A stretch of 63,744 nucleotides of DNA, from assembly GCA_009760855.2 (NCBI GenBank), contig WPIO01000380.1, positions 1-63,744 of the forward strand, read 5' to 3'. The position numbers were made by a program, and so were the translations under genes. The stretch is from Cristatella mucedo (lineage: Eukaryota; Bryozoa; Phylactolaemata; Cristatellidae). The notes under the pieces were generated by a model that ran no database searches, was not told the origin of the DNA, and was given only the letters and a program-made list of their open reading frames with translations. Positions 10,021-19,761 of the stretch are shown here, in pieces; the first letter of the stretch is position 1; each line of letters opens with the position of its first letter.

Positions 10021-10770
10021 AATTTCGCTAAATGTTGTCGAACAATTCAAGCCACGGCCGAAAAGTAATTCCCAAAGGTTTCTTTGATACAGCTAAATCT
10101 AAAGAAAGTCATCAAGCAGACATTTTATATATGCCGAATGATTCTGGATACAAATATGCTTTGAGTGTTATTAATGCTGAAAAGTTTATTGGAATGGCCA
10201 AAGAAGATTACAGTAGATCCTGGATCGGAGTTTAAAGGAGAATTCATTAAAGAAATGAAAAGACATGAAACACAAGTTATAGAAGCTAGTAGTAAAAAGA
10301 GTGTTGCACTTGTTGAAAGAATGAATAGAACTGTAGCAGAAAGGGCATTTATTGCACAATATGAAAAAGAATTAAAAACATTAATAATAGAAATTTCACT
10401 AGAAATAAAGAATTGATTTATAATTTACCAAAGCTTATTGATTATCTAAATAATAGCATTACAAGATCAATTGGTGAAGAACCTGTAAATGCGATAAAAA
10501 AAGAATCTGTAAAAATTAAAATATACCAAAATATCATAGAAAAGTTGGAGAACAGGAAAAATTATTAGAACTTGGAACAACTGTTAGATATTTACGAGAA
10601 CCTGGTGAAGGAGAAGATGAAAAAGAAGAAGAGCTACAGATCCGATATGGATTTTTACCTAAACATACTATTGTTAGAATAGTGGTATTGAAAAACAACC
10701 GGTCAGATATTTCATTAATGATGTTAAAAAGAGTTTTTGTTTGAGAAGAACTGCAAATTGTTAAACAGGA
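9985..10770 (+). pseudogene. Retroviral-type (DDE) integrase of the Polinton, internally deleted and frameshifted
   Basis: Open stretch 10032-10235 gives VIPKGFFDTAK and QADILYMPNDSGYKYALSV, holding the first catalytic Asp. Open stretch 10165-10416 gives EWPKKITVDPGSEFKGEF with the second Asp and VALVERMNRTVAERAF with the catalytic Glu. The C-terminal part (10417-10770) includes LPKLIDYLNNSITRSIG, TVRYLREPGEGED, YGFLPKHTIVRI and KRVFV, matching the C-terminal binding domain of Polinton integrases. The usual 25-50 residues between the first Asp region and the second are missing, with the frame changing at the join. Several further shifts occur. Integrases of this class insert the linear element DNA into host chromosomes; this copy could not. 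Confidence 0.8.
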
Positions 10771-11040
10771 GGAGTAGTTGCTCTTTGTGAACGCTCTGCT
10801 ATAATTTCGTCAAACTCTTCTTGTGTAACTACTTCATCAGATAAAGCATCTGTTATTTTTGAAATAAACTGTGTGTTAGAATTAGGAGAAAAATCCTTTT
10901 TCTTTTATCTATTTCAACTAAAACACCATTAACTGCTATTAGCATTGCTGTTAGTGCTGAGAAAGCTGAGACTGCATTAGTTATTTCAGGATGTGCGTAA
11001 ACATGTGTTGTAGAAACTGTAGCTCCTAAAAGCTACTAGT
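10770..11040 (-). pseudogene. Small Polinton protein with a hydrophobic segment, one frameshift
   Basis: The minus strand reads TTHVYAHPEITNAVSAFSAL, then TAMLIAVNGVLVEIDKRK, then after a frame change in an A-rich run FSPNSNTQFISKITDALS and EEFDEIIAERSQRATTP, ending at a stop. The first part could form a membrane helix or a packed helical core; the second is acidic and helical. No family is recognised. It faces the integrase tail to tail. Confidence 0.4.
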
Positions 11041-11176
11041 ATATTTAAAATTTTAATTATATATATTACTCTTGTTAACTTAGTTAGACACGATCTAACT
11101 TTTAATGTTATATGCAACTGTTTCATCATATCTTTGAAGAACACATTTTTTCTTAGATCTGCCGTTTTCATATAAT

Positions 11177-11640
11177 TATTTAAATTTGTATCTCCAAAGA
11201 TCTTTTTTTGAAAAAGAATGGATCCTCATGACGACATCTTGGAAACATGCAATCACAAAGAACATTATATTTACTATCATAATATGTTACTGTAATTTCT
11301 GGAACTCCTAATTCTCTAAGTTCTCTCTCATAATCATATTTTCCTTTCCAAGATGTTTTATCTTTTATCACAAAACAATCATCAGTGCTAACATTATTTA
11401 CATAGCAAATGTGGTGATTACAATAATTATATTCTTCATTTTGTAATTTTAAATTAATTGATAATATACTTCTCAGGCCAATCCATCTTTTTAATTTCAG
11501 GACTTCTCTCTTTTTCACACTTGTCAATATGTTCCCTCACAAAACTCTTTCTAATTTCAATAGCTTTAGAAACAACTTCTTTTAGAATATAGTCAACACT
11601 AAAGACATTATAAAACTTTATCGAATAAGCATGTTTTTAT
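11177..11640 (-). pseudogene. Cys/His-rich unknown protein of the Polinton
   Basis: The 115-codon minus-strand stretch (11180-11527) contains NEEYNYCNHHICYVNNVSTD, later VLCDCMFPRCRHEDPFFF. Upstream, in another frame, peptide with VREHIDKCEKERS suggests the N-terminus extends to about 11640 with one or two frameshifts. The Cys and His spacing could bind zinc, but no named finger fits. A central charged part (SWKGKYDYERELRELG) is probably helical. Function unknown. Confidence 0.45.
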
Positions 11641-11852
11641 TTTTTTATCAAAGTATATTTTTTTAACAAAAATATGTAAAGTTCCTTAACTTTTTGAAGG
11701 TATATGCTCTGTAATTGAGCAATGATTTGAGAATATTCTATAAACTCTTTTTTCCAAATATGTGCCTTTTTCTCCTTTCCTCCTAAATAACGTTCTAGAA
11801 GTATAAGATAAAGGCATTTACTATAAATATAAAATAAGTCTTTAAAAATCAA
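11637..11852 (-). CDS. Hypothetical 71-aa protein at the Polinton right end
   Basis: An open minus-strand frame of 71 codons rich in Leu, Ile, Tyr and Lys (for example IAQLQSIYLQKVKELYIFLL), compatible with a coiled coil. In such AT-rich sequence a 71-codon ORF can occur by chance. It is listed because it is the last AT-rich ORF before the composition changes. Confidence 0.25.
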   Translation of the reverse strand: MIFKDLFYIYSKCLYLILLERYLGGKEKKAHIWKKEFIEYSQIIAQLQSIYLQKVKELYIFLLKKYTLIKK

Positions 11853-12371
11853 ATTTAGAAATTCTGAAAAAAATTTACTATAATATATATAACTAAATTT
11901 TTTTGGAATGTAGTAAGTAGTCTATTATTTCCCATTTGCGCCGAAGCAACACCTGTTGGAGTAGGATTTGATTTTTCTTTTTCGGACACTGACACTCAGG
12001 AGGGCCACTTCAAAAGGAGACCGAGCGATGGCGAGGTTGAATTTTGGAGTGTGCTCGAGTGAAGGTCAGGGTGCGAAATGGAAAAATCACATACTACTCC
12101 AGGAGAATTGGCTGAGCCCAACTGGCAATAGCTTCCACACTACTACTGACAGGCAAAGCAAATAAACTACAGCCAACTAGCCCCCAGTTGGAGGCCGATT
12201 GGGATTTACCTTGACCTTACACAGGCACGGCCAGACGTCTGATGGGCACTTTCCTGGTCTCGTGCACTGCAAGTTCATGTAATGCGATTTTTTTAATGAG
12301 CTGTACCGGACGTAGTTAGTGACTGATCACGTGCCGTCTGCAGATAAGTTGACGGTTTCCCTGCCATTCGA
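11853..12371. other. Transition from AT-rich element to host DNA, no gene seen
   Basis: Base composition changes from very AT-rich to roughly balanced near 11,930. No inverted repeat or target duplication could be recognised here without the left end for comparison. From 11,990 the sequence is unremarkable host-like DNA with no convincing exon. Confidence 0.5.
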
Positions 12372-12913
12372 TCATTTAAGGGTTTTTCCCGTCCCGGCTT
12401 GAGGCTGCTTGGCCCTGCCGCTTGCCGAGGCTCGTCCTTCAGCTCTGCAGATCCTCCAAATTGCATCATCGTTTGTGTCTTCTTTTTGACCAGGGAATGC
12501 TTTGCGTTTGTTCTTTCGAACTTTTGTTTTGCAGTTGATCATGGCATCTGGGCTTTGCCGGACGGCTTCCTCCCTTACCAGTTTGTGCCTTTTTAGTACA
12601 GCCTGCCACTGAGCCTGTAGTAGTATCTGTTCGTCGATACAGGGCATGGACAGATGAGTGCTGTGAACTTATTGATCCTTCAAGAGCTGACAGACGTCTG
12701 ATTTTTGCATGAATTTTTTTGTTTACTCTTTTTAAAGCTTTCAGACGTGTGAACTGTTCTCTCTTGAAGCTTTGCTACATCCGTAACAGATATATGCATT
12801 GAGGGACAGCAACCTATTTTTATTCCTATTAGCTCCACCCACCAAGTCCCCAGCATCGCTCAAAGTTATCTCCAATGTACTTGAGGTCTTTGGCACAGGG
12901 AATATATATATAA

Positions 12914-12967
<54 letters not shown>

Positions 12968-13440
12968 ACTGGTTAACATGAATTTCCACCTCCGACTGTT
13001 CCAATAACTGTGGGCCGACTCCCTACTGATTATGGCCAGCTTGTACTATCTAGGTCACTGTATCCTGCAGGTGAATCTACAAAAAGCTTTTTTAAATTAA
13101 TGGTGGGAATGAGGAGATCCTTCCCACAAGATTTGCGTGATGGTGTACATTGCCATACAAATGGTCGGTTAAGCATACCTGCTAGAACTCGTGTTTGTTG
13201 GACGGCCATGGATAAGTGGCACTAGCTGACATCAGTTTGGTGTAGAATTAGGAGGGGAGAGGATAGGTGCTATTGCTTGCAGGCCGACAAACAGACTGGA
13301 GGTCAGAAGCAAGTGATGAGAAAGTCGCATGATCATAGCAGCGATCGGGTGACCCCAGCTGGTAGCATGCCTAACAAGGTGCCCTGTCCATGTGTGCAGG
13401 ACACAGCAGTCCACTCCTGGGGTTGCCTAATTTGGACAAG
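12372..13440. repeat. About 1-kb repeat unit, copy 1
   Basis: The unit begins with GGGTTTTTCCCGTCCCGGC and contains TTCAGCTCTGCAGATCCTCC, GATACAGGGCATGGACAGAT and AGGTCACTGTATCCT in the same order as a second copy at 14,346. A (TA)n tract has expanded inside this copy at 12,901-12,963, where copy 2 has only a few bases. The minus strand has a 91-codon ORF (12,372-12,647) whose counterpart in copy 2 also has 91 codons. The repeat is not identified. It could be a transposon fragment or a local segmental repeat. Confidence 0.7.
12901..12963. repeat. (TA)n microsatellite
   Basis: Uninterrupted or nearly uninterrupted TA repeat inside copy 1 of the 1-kb unit. Confidence 0.95.
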
Positions 13441-13517
13441 GGATCAATGTGAGCAGTTTGAACGAGTGAACACCTGGATGCACTCACTTTCAATTGGTAG
13501 CCTTCTCATCCAAACAG

Positions 13518-13612
13518 CTAACCAACCGATTTGCAGCAAAATGTACAGTGCCTATAAAGAGATTGAGTTCTCTGAGGGCACCATATCAAATGTATTATTA
13601 TTATTATTTTTT
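13518..13612 (+). mobile_element. LINE family A 3' end fragment
   Basis: TTTGCAGCAAAATGTACAG, GAGATTGAGTTCTCTGAGG and a terminal (ATT)n match the 3' UTR and tail of the family-A LINE. Only the last 90 or so bases are present, a severe 5' truncation. Confidence 0.75.
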
Positions 13613-14247
13613 TATGTCTAGGGCCTATCACTGGTGCACCGACCCTCGTGACTGCAACGTCCACAAGCTGGAAGTAAAGAGTACAGTAAAGTAACTGCTA
13701 GCCATTTAACAGCGTCCCATAGACCTGCCATCTAGATCTAGATGTTCCATTATTCCACAGTTTCGATGAGATTAACATCGCAGGTCTCAATTTATGGTAA
13801 GCAGAAACTCAGTAAATGTTATCACTTTATTAGAAAGGAGGAGAGTAGCATCGCTCACTTTGTTCAGGAACATTGATGGCCATGACATCCGATAGAGTTA
13901 GTCTTTAGCCAGAACTAATTATGAGCCTCTTCAATGGCTTTTGTCTTGTGCATGGAAATGCCTTAATTGTACACACTTCTTGAGTCGTTCATTTCATGGC
14001 AAATTACTTTTGCTTTAGCATGTGACATCTCTATCCCTCTCTCCCTGTCAACTATTGTCTGCTTTTTGCTGTTTATTGCTCTCTGTCTGTCTTTTAGATC
14101 ACTCCTCCTTTCTTAGTCTGACTTAAATTAGCTACTTTCTCTCTCTCCTTCGCTATCCCCCTCTGTCTGTCTGTCTGTCTCTTTCTCCCTATCTTTCGTT
14201 AAGTCTAGATCCTCTATCTCTCTCTGTTTCACTATATACATATATAC

Positions 14248-14340
<93 letters not shown>

Positions 14341-14345
14341 CATTC
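13613..14345. repeat. Spacer ending in a (TA)n microsatellite
   Basis: No gene is seen in 13,613-14,150. From 14,160 the sequence becomes CT-rich with short TCTG repeats, and 14,228-14,338 is a long (TA)n tract next to the start of copy 2 of the 1-kb unit. Confidence 0.8.
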
Positions 14346-15365
14346 AGGGTTTTTCCCGTCCCGGCGCTGGCTGCTCGGCTCTGCCGCTTGCCCGGCTCGT
14401 CCTTCAGCTCTGCAGATCCTCCAAATTGCATCATCGTTTGTGTCTTCTTTTTTGACCAGCGAACGCTTTGCGTTTGTTCGTTCGAACGTTTGGTCTGCAG
14501 TGGATCGTTGCATCTGGGCTTTTGCCGGGCGGCTTTCTACCCTTATCAGTTTGTGCCTTTTCAGTGCAGCCTGCCACTGAGCCTGTAGTAGAATCAGTTC
14601 GTCGATACAGGGCATGGACAGATGAGTGCTGTGTACCTATTGAACCTTCTAGAGCTGACAGGCGTCTGACTTTTGTGCTGCCTTTAAGGTGTGGTGTGTG
14701 CAAAACAACCGATATGCATCCAACGCCAAGAATCTATGTTTTTCTCATTAGATCGGCCCAGAATCCCCAGCCTTGCTTAAGATTATCTCGAATACACTGG
14801 AGGCTCTCATGCGAGGGGATATATTTTTGGTTAACGTGGATTTTTGCCTCCGACTATCCAGCTAACTGGGGCCAACTCCCTGATGATTCGGGCCAGCCTT
14901 TTCCTAACTAGGTCACTGTATCCTATAGGTGCAGGCTGTAAGGTTTTTCTTGAATTCATAGCTGAACGAGGGAAATTCCCCACATACAATTTTGCATACA
15001 CCGTACCTTCTAACCAAAGAATTTTTGAAGAGAAGGCTATCTTAATGGCTCGTGCATATCCAGTCGGGTTAGCAGACATTTGTTCGGGGTAGAAGTGGGA
15101 GGGGAGAGGAGAGGCTTCGACTGCAGGGCTGGAGGGGGGCCTCCATTTTGCCCGACAAGCAAGTAGATCAGGTGCAGTGCTGAGGAGCATGTCTCATAAC
15201 CATTGCAGTAATTGACTGACCCCCAGCTGGTGGCAAGACAAACCAGTGGGCCTGCCCAGGTGGGTTTGTTGGGTAAGGTGAGTCCATCCCTGATGTTGCC
15301 TTGTTTGAACAACAAAGCTGCTGATGAAGCCACCCGGATGAGGATGTGGCGTTTTTTCGGGTTCA
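14346..15365. repeat. About 1-kb repeat unit, copy 2
   Basis: Same landmarks and order as copy 1: the GGGTTTTTCCCGTCCCGGC start, TCTGCAGATCCTCCAAATTG, GATACAGGGCATGGACAGAT and AGGTCACTGTATCCT, then a GGAGGGGAGAGGA segment and an ACCCCCAGCTGGTGGCA segment that copy 1 also has in altered form. It runs directly into copy 3. Plus-strand and minus-strand ORFs of 147 and 91 codons overlap here. Neither resembles a known protein. Confidence 0.7.
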
Positions 15366-16000
15366 TAAAGGGCTTTTCCTGTCACGAAGTAGCCTGCTCG
15401 GCTTTCTTACTGGTTCGGCTAGTCTTTCAGCTCTGCAGGTCATCCTCGGTGCATCAGGTTGTCTTTTTCAGCATGTGATTGTTTATTGTTCTTTTGAACA
15501 TTTTTGTCAGCAGTGGATCACCATATCTGGGCCGTGACGGCCGGCTTTCAAACCTTAGTCTCAGCCTTTCAGTACAGCCCACCACTGGGAATGCAGTTTT
15601 GTATGTTCGTTGGCAGAGCACATGAGCTGGTGAGTGCTGATAACTTTTCGACCCTTCTAAAGCTGTCAGACGTGTGAATTGTTGATATCGTAGATGTATA
15701 AAAGCCCATACGCACCCGACACCAACAACCCTTTTTTCTTATTGGTTTTCATCCATGAAGTCCTGCCTAGAGTTATCTCCGATATATTCACGAAGCTCAT
15801 CCGAAGGGAATTACTCCGGTTCAGATGAGTTTCTACCACCGACCATCCTCCTAACTAGCTGCTGACTCCCTGCAGATTCGGGCCAACGTTTGCTGAACAA
15901 TGTCGCTGTTTCCTGTAGGTGCAGCCGTGAAGCTGTACGAATATCGTGGCTGAATGAGGACGACCCCCCACACAAGGTTTGCATGATGTTTGGATTTTCA
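15366..16000. repeat. About 1-kb repeat unit, copy 3 (partial, most diverged)
   Basis: It starts AAAGGGCTTTTCCTGTCACG and keeps CTTTCAGCTCTGCAGGTC, GTGGATCACCATATCTGGGC and a CTGTTTCCTGTAGGTGCAG segment in the same order, but is clearly more diverged than copies 1 and 2. Homology fades after about 16,000. It abuts copy 2 head to tail. Confidence 0.6.
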
Positions 16001-17814
16001 AAAACTTGTCTAAGGGATTGTAGCACAAGGTAGAGTCTCGATTGATTTGACAATTTTTTGTACTCGAAGTTCGCAGCATAGCTTTTCGAAGGGAGAATGC
16101 TTGGTGCTCAAAAATGAGGTGCATTAGTTGATCATTTTACACCAAGTATTGTTTAAGTGATTGGTGAGCAGATGACTGAACTAGCTAGTTAGGTTACTTA
16201 AACCTAAACTTGCAATAGTTGACAGTGCAATTTGGTGATTGTCCCCTTTGCTTTGAAACTTTTTCAGTCTGCGAGTTGTTCATCACTGAAAGCTGTTGTA
16301 ATTCCTATACTTTAGGTGGTACAATTTATCAGCAACACAGAGGCACCAAATTACGAAGTCAGCACATCTTGAAATGATGGAAGCTTTGAGGCGAGCATCT
16401 GCTCAACTAAGCAATTCATTAACTGAGGCAGAAGTTCTGGAAATTTCCATGCAACTTTTTCTCATAGCCTCATAATAAAGGCAGAGTTCGAGACAGATTA
16501 AGGTATGGAAGTGCATTAGTATTCTTTTTCGTTTATTTAAATAAAGTAGCATGCCGAAATGGCTACACTGCTGCATACGTATGTACCGATTGCTAAGATT
16601 TAATTATCCAATATAATCTCACAAGATTCTGCGTATATACATATACATTTATATCCCATACATGTAAATGTAAGTATAAGTGAATGTATAGGTATGTATA
16701 TATATTTTTCATCTACTATGTATATGTTGTATACACCTAGTTTGTATAGTTTCACCTATAAATAGGAGTAAGTTTATATATAGTCAAATAAGTACATTGC
16801 TCAGTTTAGCCTTATAGTTTAGGTATAACAACTCTTATAGTTTACGGCTGTGTTTTGCGACTGCTTTTTTTCTTGCTAAGCTTCTAGCTAGAAGGCATCG
16901 GTGCCATTACTCGTCTACTTTGTGCTTCCAGCGAACAGTTTAACCTTATAATTGCATTGGGTCAAGTCAAAGTTAAATCATGCGTTCATCTAAAAGAGTT
17001 TCGAGAAATATGGAGTGCTCCAGCAATCTTTATAATTGCCAGATTGCTGAATAATTTATGTATATGTCATGCATATGTCTTCTATATGTCATGATCTTTT
17101 TCCGTTTATCTTATAGAGTCAACCAACTGCAACGACACAGGCTCTACACCTTGATTGCAATAGTCGGAACGAAAGGCGACAGATGTATTGGAAAACTGAG
17201 AGATATATTGGCTGGAATTTCCAGACAAGACTTGGCTAACCTGATTCGCTAGCTTTAGTGCCTCGACAGAGCAACCGTTGCTATTGCACCGCTGCAGCAG
17301 CAGATCCTAGTGTTAAGGTCATGACTTGAAGCGGCTGCTTCACTGAAGCCGCGATGCTGAATGCGATTGTGCTCCTTTGAAATGCGAATTCACTATTAAA
17401 CTGTATTACTCTGTGTTAATGATAATTTCTGTTCATACAAGTGATAACACTGTAAGGTTCAAGCCAAATTTCGCAGTGCTGTAGACAAGCGAAGTAGTTA
17501 AAAGTTTTTCATATCATTCTTTCTCTGATGCGATTACTGGTGTGATGGAAATGTTTAAATTTCTCGGAGATTCATACTGGTTAGCTAGGGCTTTCCAAAT
17601 GTAGGCTGGCTTAATTCTAAACGCCCAGTAAACACCGGCGAAAGTAAGTTAACAACCGTTTTGGTGATGCCAGCATTATTTGGCGTGCGATTCGTTGCGT
17701 AGTACAATTCTTCTTGTTATACTAGCTCCTGTTTAGTTTTTATGGGTCTTAAAACGTAGCCCCCTCATTTGGGTACCATCAGCATGCTTTGCTTGCTGCG
17801 CCGTTTACCTAGCG

Positions 17815-18895
17815 GCGTAACCTAGCGCCTACTGACGTTCGGTGCGCGCCTACGTGCAATCAGCTGGCCGCCACGAAACGAGCGATTCTGGCGCTGACCT
17901 GCTTACCGATACTAAAGGGGGTCGTGAGTCCGCGGCGTAAATTGCAAAGCGAGACACACAAATTTGGGATTTTACTGGGTTTTATTCGCAAAATCACAAA
18001 GTCGCTGGGCGTCTAGCTCAGTTTTATCTCCACTCCTCGCACGTTCTCAACAGCACCAACACTTTTTGAGGAGTGAATACTTCTCCACACTGAAGCTCTA
18101 CTTACGTCTATAGTGGCGAACGACCTAAATAGACGGAGCCCGAACCGGAGCCTAAACCTAACCGGAGAACTAGGACTCCGTTTCCACAAGCGTGGCAGGA
18201 ATATTCCACACTCGCCACCTCAAGCACTCTTCCCGAGGGAATACTTCTTCACACTGAAGCTACTTACGTCTATAGTGGGGGAACGACCCAAATAGACAGA
18301 GCCCGAACCGGAGCCTAACCCCTAACCGGAGAACTAGGACTCCACAGACGCCAACTACGTCTAGCTAGCACTGGCAAATTCTTATGCCGGGACCACGTGC
18401 TAGCGCGCACACACAAAACACAAAAGAAACACAAAAATGCCAGCTCGGAGCGCGATACGACCGTATTCGGTGGAGTCTACCGAATCCCTCCTAGCACTGT
18501 CTCGTCCTGTTCTGTCAATCGCAGGCGAACAGCCCGCCCTCCTCCCTCGCTTTCAGAGAAACGATTCCGACGGCGTCGAATGGCGGAGCCGGACCAAAGA
18601 CAGAAGACCAAAAAGACCAAAGACCAAGAGCGAGCGTCGCTCGACTCTTAAATTCTTAGCTGAGACAATGGGGCAAGAGCTTAGTGGTACGGCAGCTCCC
18701 GCGGGTATCGGACCAATTCTAAAGGCTGAATCGCCACCGCTGGTCTCAGAGCTTCCTGGCTTGCTCTTAAGCCCCGTCTCCTCTAACCGCACTGGCGCTC
18801 TCTCTGGCTCACTGCTCCAGGGCAAAGGAGTTCTTGCCCGCCGCCGAACAGCTCTTGTTCCCGCTAAAATTTAGCCGCGGCCAGCTGGGTGCTAC
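17815..18895. repeat. GC-rich block present only in copy 1 of the long repeat pair
   Basis: In copy 2 the flanking sequences are separated by only about 150 bases. Here about 1.1 kb of much more GC-rich DNA intervenes. It holds an internal tandem duplication (18,073-18,345) and a 145-codon plus-strand ORF (18,437-18,874), rich in Arg, Ser, Pro and Leu, that I do not recognise. Whether the block was inserted in copy 1 or lost from copy 2 cannot be decided; no clean target-site duplication was seen. Confidence 0.55.
18073..18345. repeat. Tandem duplication of about 110 bp (period about 158 bp)
   Basis: Two copies share GAATACTTCTCCACACTGAA (second copy with one T/C change), CTTACGTCTATAGTGG, GAGCCCGAACCGGAGCC and CCGGAGAACTAGGACTCC. 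The first is at about 18,076-18,182, the second at about 18,239-18,343. They lie in the GC-rich block. Confidence 0.8.
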
Positions 18896-19070
18896 ACTCC
18901 TCGTAGTCTCTCCTTAAAATGATCAGACGGCCTTAAAGAGCATTTAAAGAGATGGCTCTAAAGTAGGTGCATCTTATATTAAAATAAATCAATCAATCTT
19001 GTCTCAATGATAACATTAAAAGTAATAGATATAACTAATACCACCGTTGGAAATGAGAATATGATCATAA

Positions 19071-19180
19071 TAATAATAATAATAATGCATTTGATAAAGC
19101 ACCCTCAGAGAACTCAATCTCTCTCTAGGCGCTTTACACTTGCTGCAAAGGGAAATGCAATTGAATGGTGAGTAATAATA
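19071..19180 (-). mobile_element. LINE family A 3' end fragment, reverse orientation
   Basis: (ATA)n followed by CTCAGAGAACTCAATCTCTC, GGCGCTTTACACTTGCTGCA is the reverse complement of the family-A LINE 3' end. It lies between the two long repeats. Confidence 0.75.
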
Positions 19181-19628
19181 TGTTTTTGAAGCTGAAAATA
19201 GGCAGATTTGACTGTGGAGCTGCTATGGTCGTCTAACGAGAGGTCATTTTTGGAATATGACACCTAGATTTCGCCTTTGATTCAACAGGAGATAGTTCTG
19301 GCAGAGCCAATTTTGAGCGTTAACCTTTCCAATTTGTGCATCCACTCGGTTTGCCCATAACAGTACACCTAGTTACATTTTTGGAAATAAAATAACTACT
19401 ACAGCATCCTTTATAGTGAAGGATGATGATAGAATAAGGATGCAGTACACAAATAGTAACAGCGTCAGTTACTATTAATATAAAAATATGTTAAAAAGTA
19501 ATGGTTACAAATTACTATCATAAATTGCTCTTCAAATTTCATGCCTTCTAATTTGCTTCTTACGGGATATTATGGTATAGAAAAGAATAACATGCTATTA
19601 TTCACTGATTCCATAACAAACCTTATAC

Positions 19629-19690
19629 CATACGTATTACCGATAGCTAAGATTTAAATAACCAGAGTGGTCTAAAAGGTTATGCGCATG

Positions 19691-19721
<31 letters not shown>

Positions 19722-19723
19722 GT

Positions 19724-19761
<38 letters not shown>

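Larger units (their letters stand above)
1..11930. mobile_element. Degraded Polinton/Maverick (adintovirus-like) element, left end outside the window
   Basis: Seen: a strongly AT-rich block with genes on both strands, ending where base composition rises sharply near 11.9 kb. It contains a retroviral-type integrase, an adenain-like protease, an FtsK/A32-type ATPase with Walker A and B motifs, and a phospholipase A2-like minor capsid gene. That combination is known from Polintons/Mavericks and the related adintoviruses. Most genes are interrupted by single-base shifts and in-frame stops, and a LINE fragment sits in the fiber-like gene, so the copy is old and defective. No terminal inverted repeats could be recognised: the left end is off the window and the right boundary is inferred only from composition and the last AT-rich ORF. 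A hexon-like major capsid gene and the body of the DNA polymerase are not visible. Confidence 0.85.
16574..18973. repeat. Long repeat pair, copy 1 (carries an extra GC-rich block)
   Basis: From CATACGTATGTACCGATTGC to AAAGAGATGGCTCTAAAGTA this segment aligns in order with 19,629-21,121. Shared stretches include CGCATTGGGTCAAGTCAAAG-type sequence, TGCTTCCAGCGAA and TGTGTTA-TGATAA-TTTCTGTTCATACAAG. The similarity is clear but imperfect, so the duplication is not recent. Copy 1 differs by about 1.1 kb of extra GC-rich sequence near its end. Confidence 0.75.

Noticed and set aside
14128-14434. Ile/Tyr-repeat ORFs
   Set aside because: Translations of the (TA)n tract.
18437-18874. 145-codon plus-strand ORF as a real gene
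   Set aside because: It lies in a GC-rich repeat block, where long ORFs occur by chance, and shows no domain; kept only as a note on the block.
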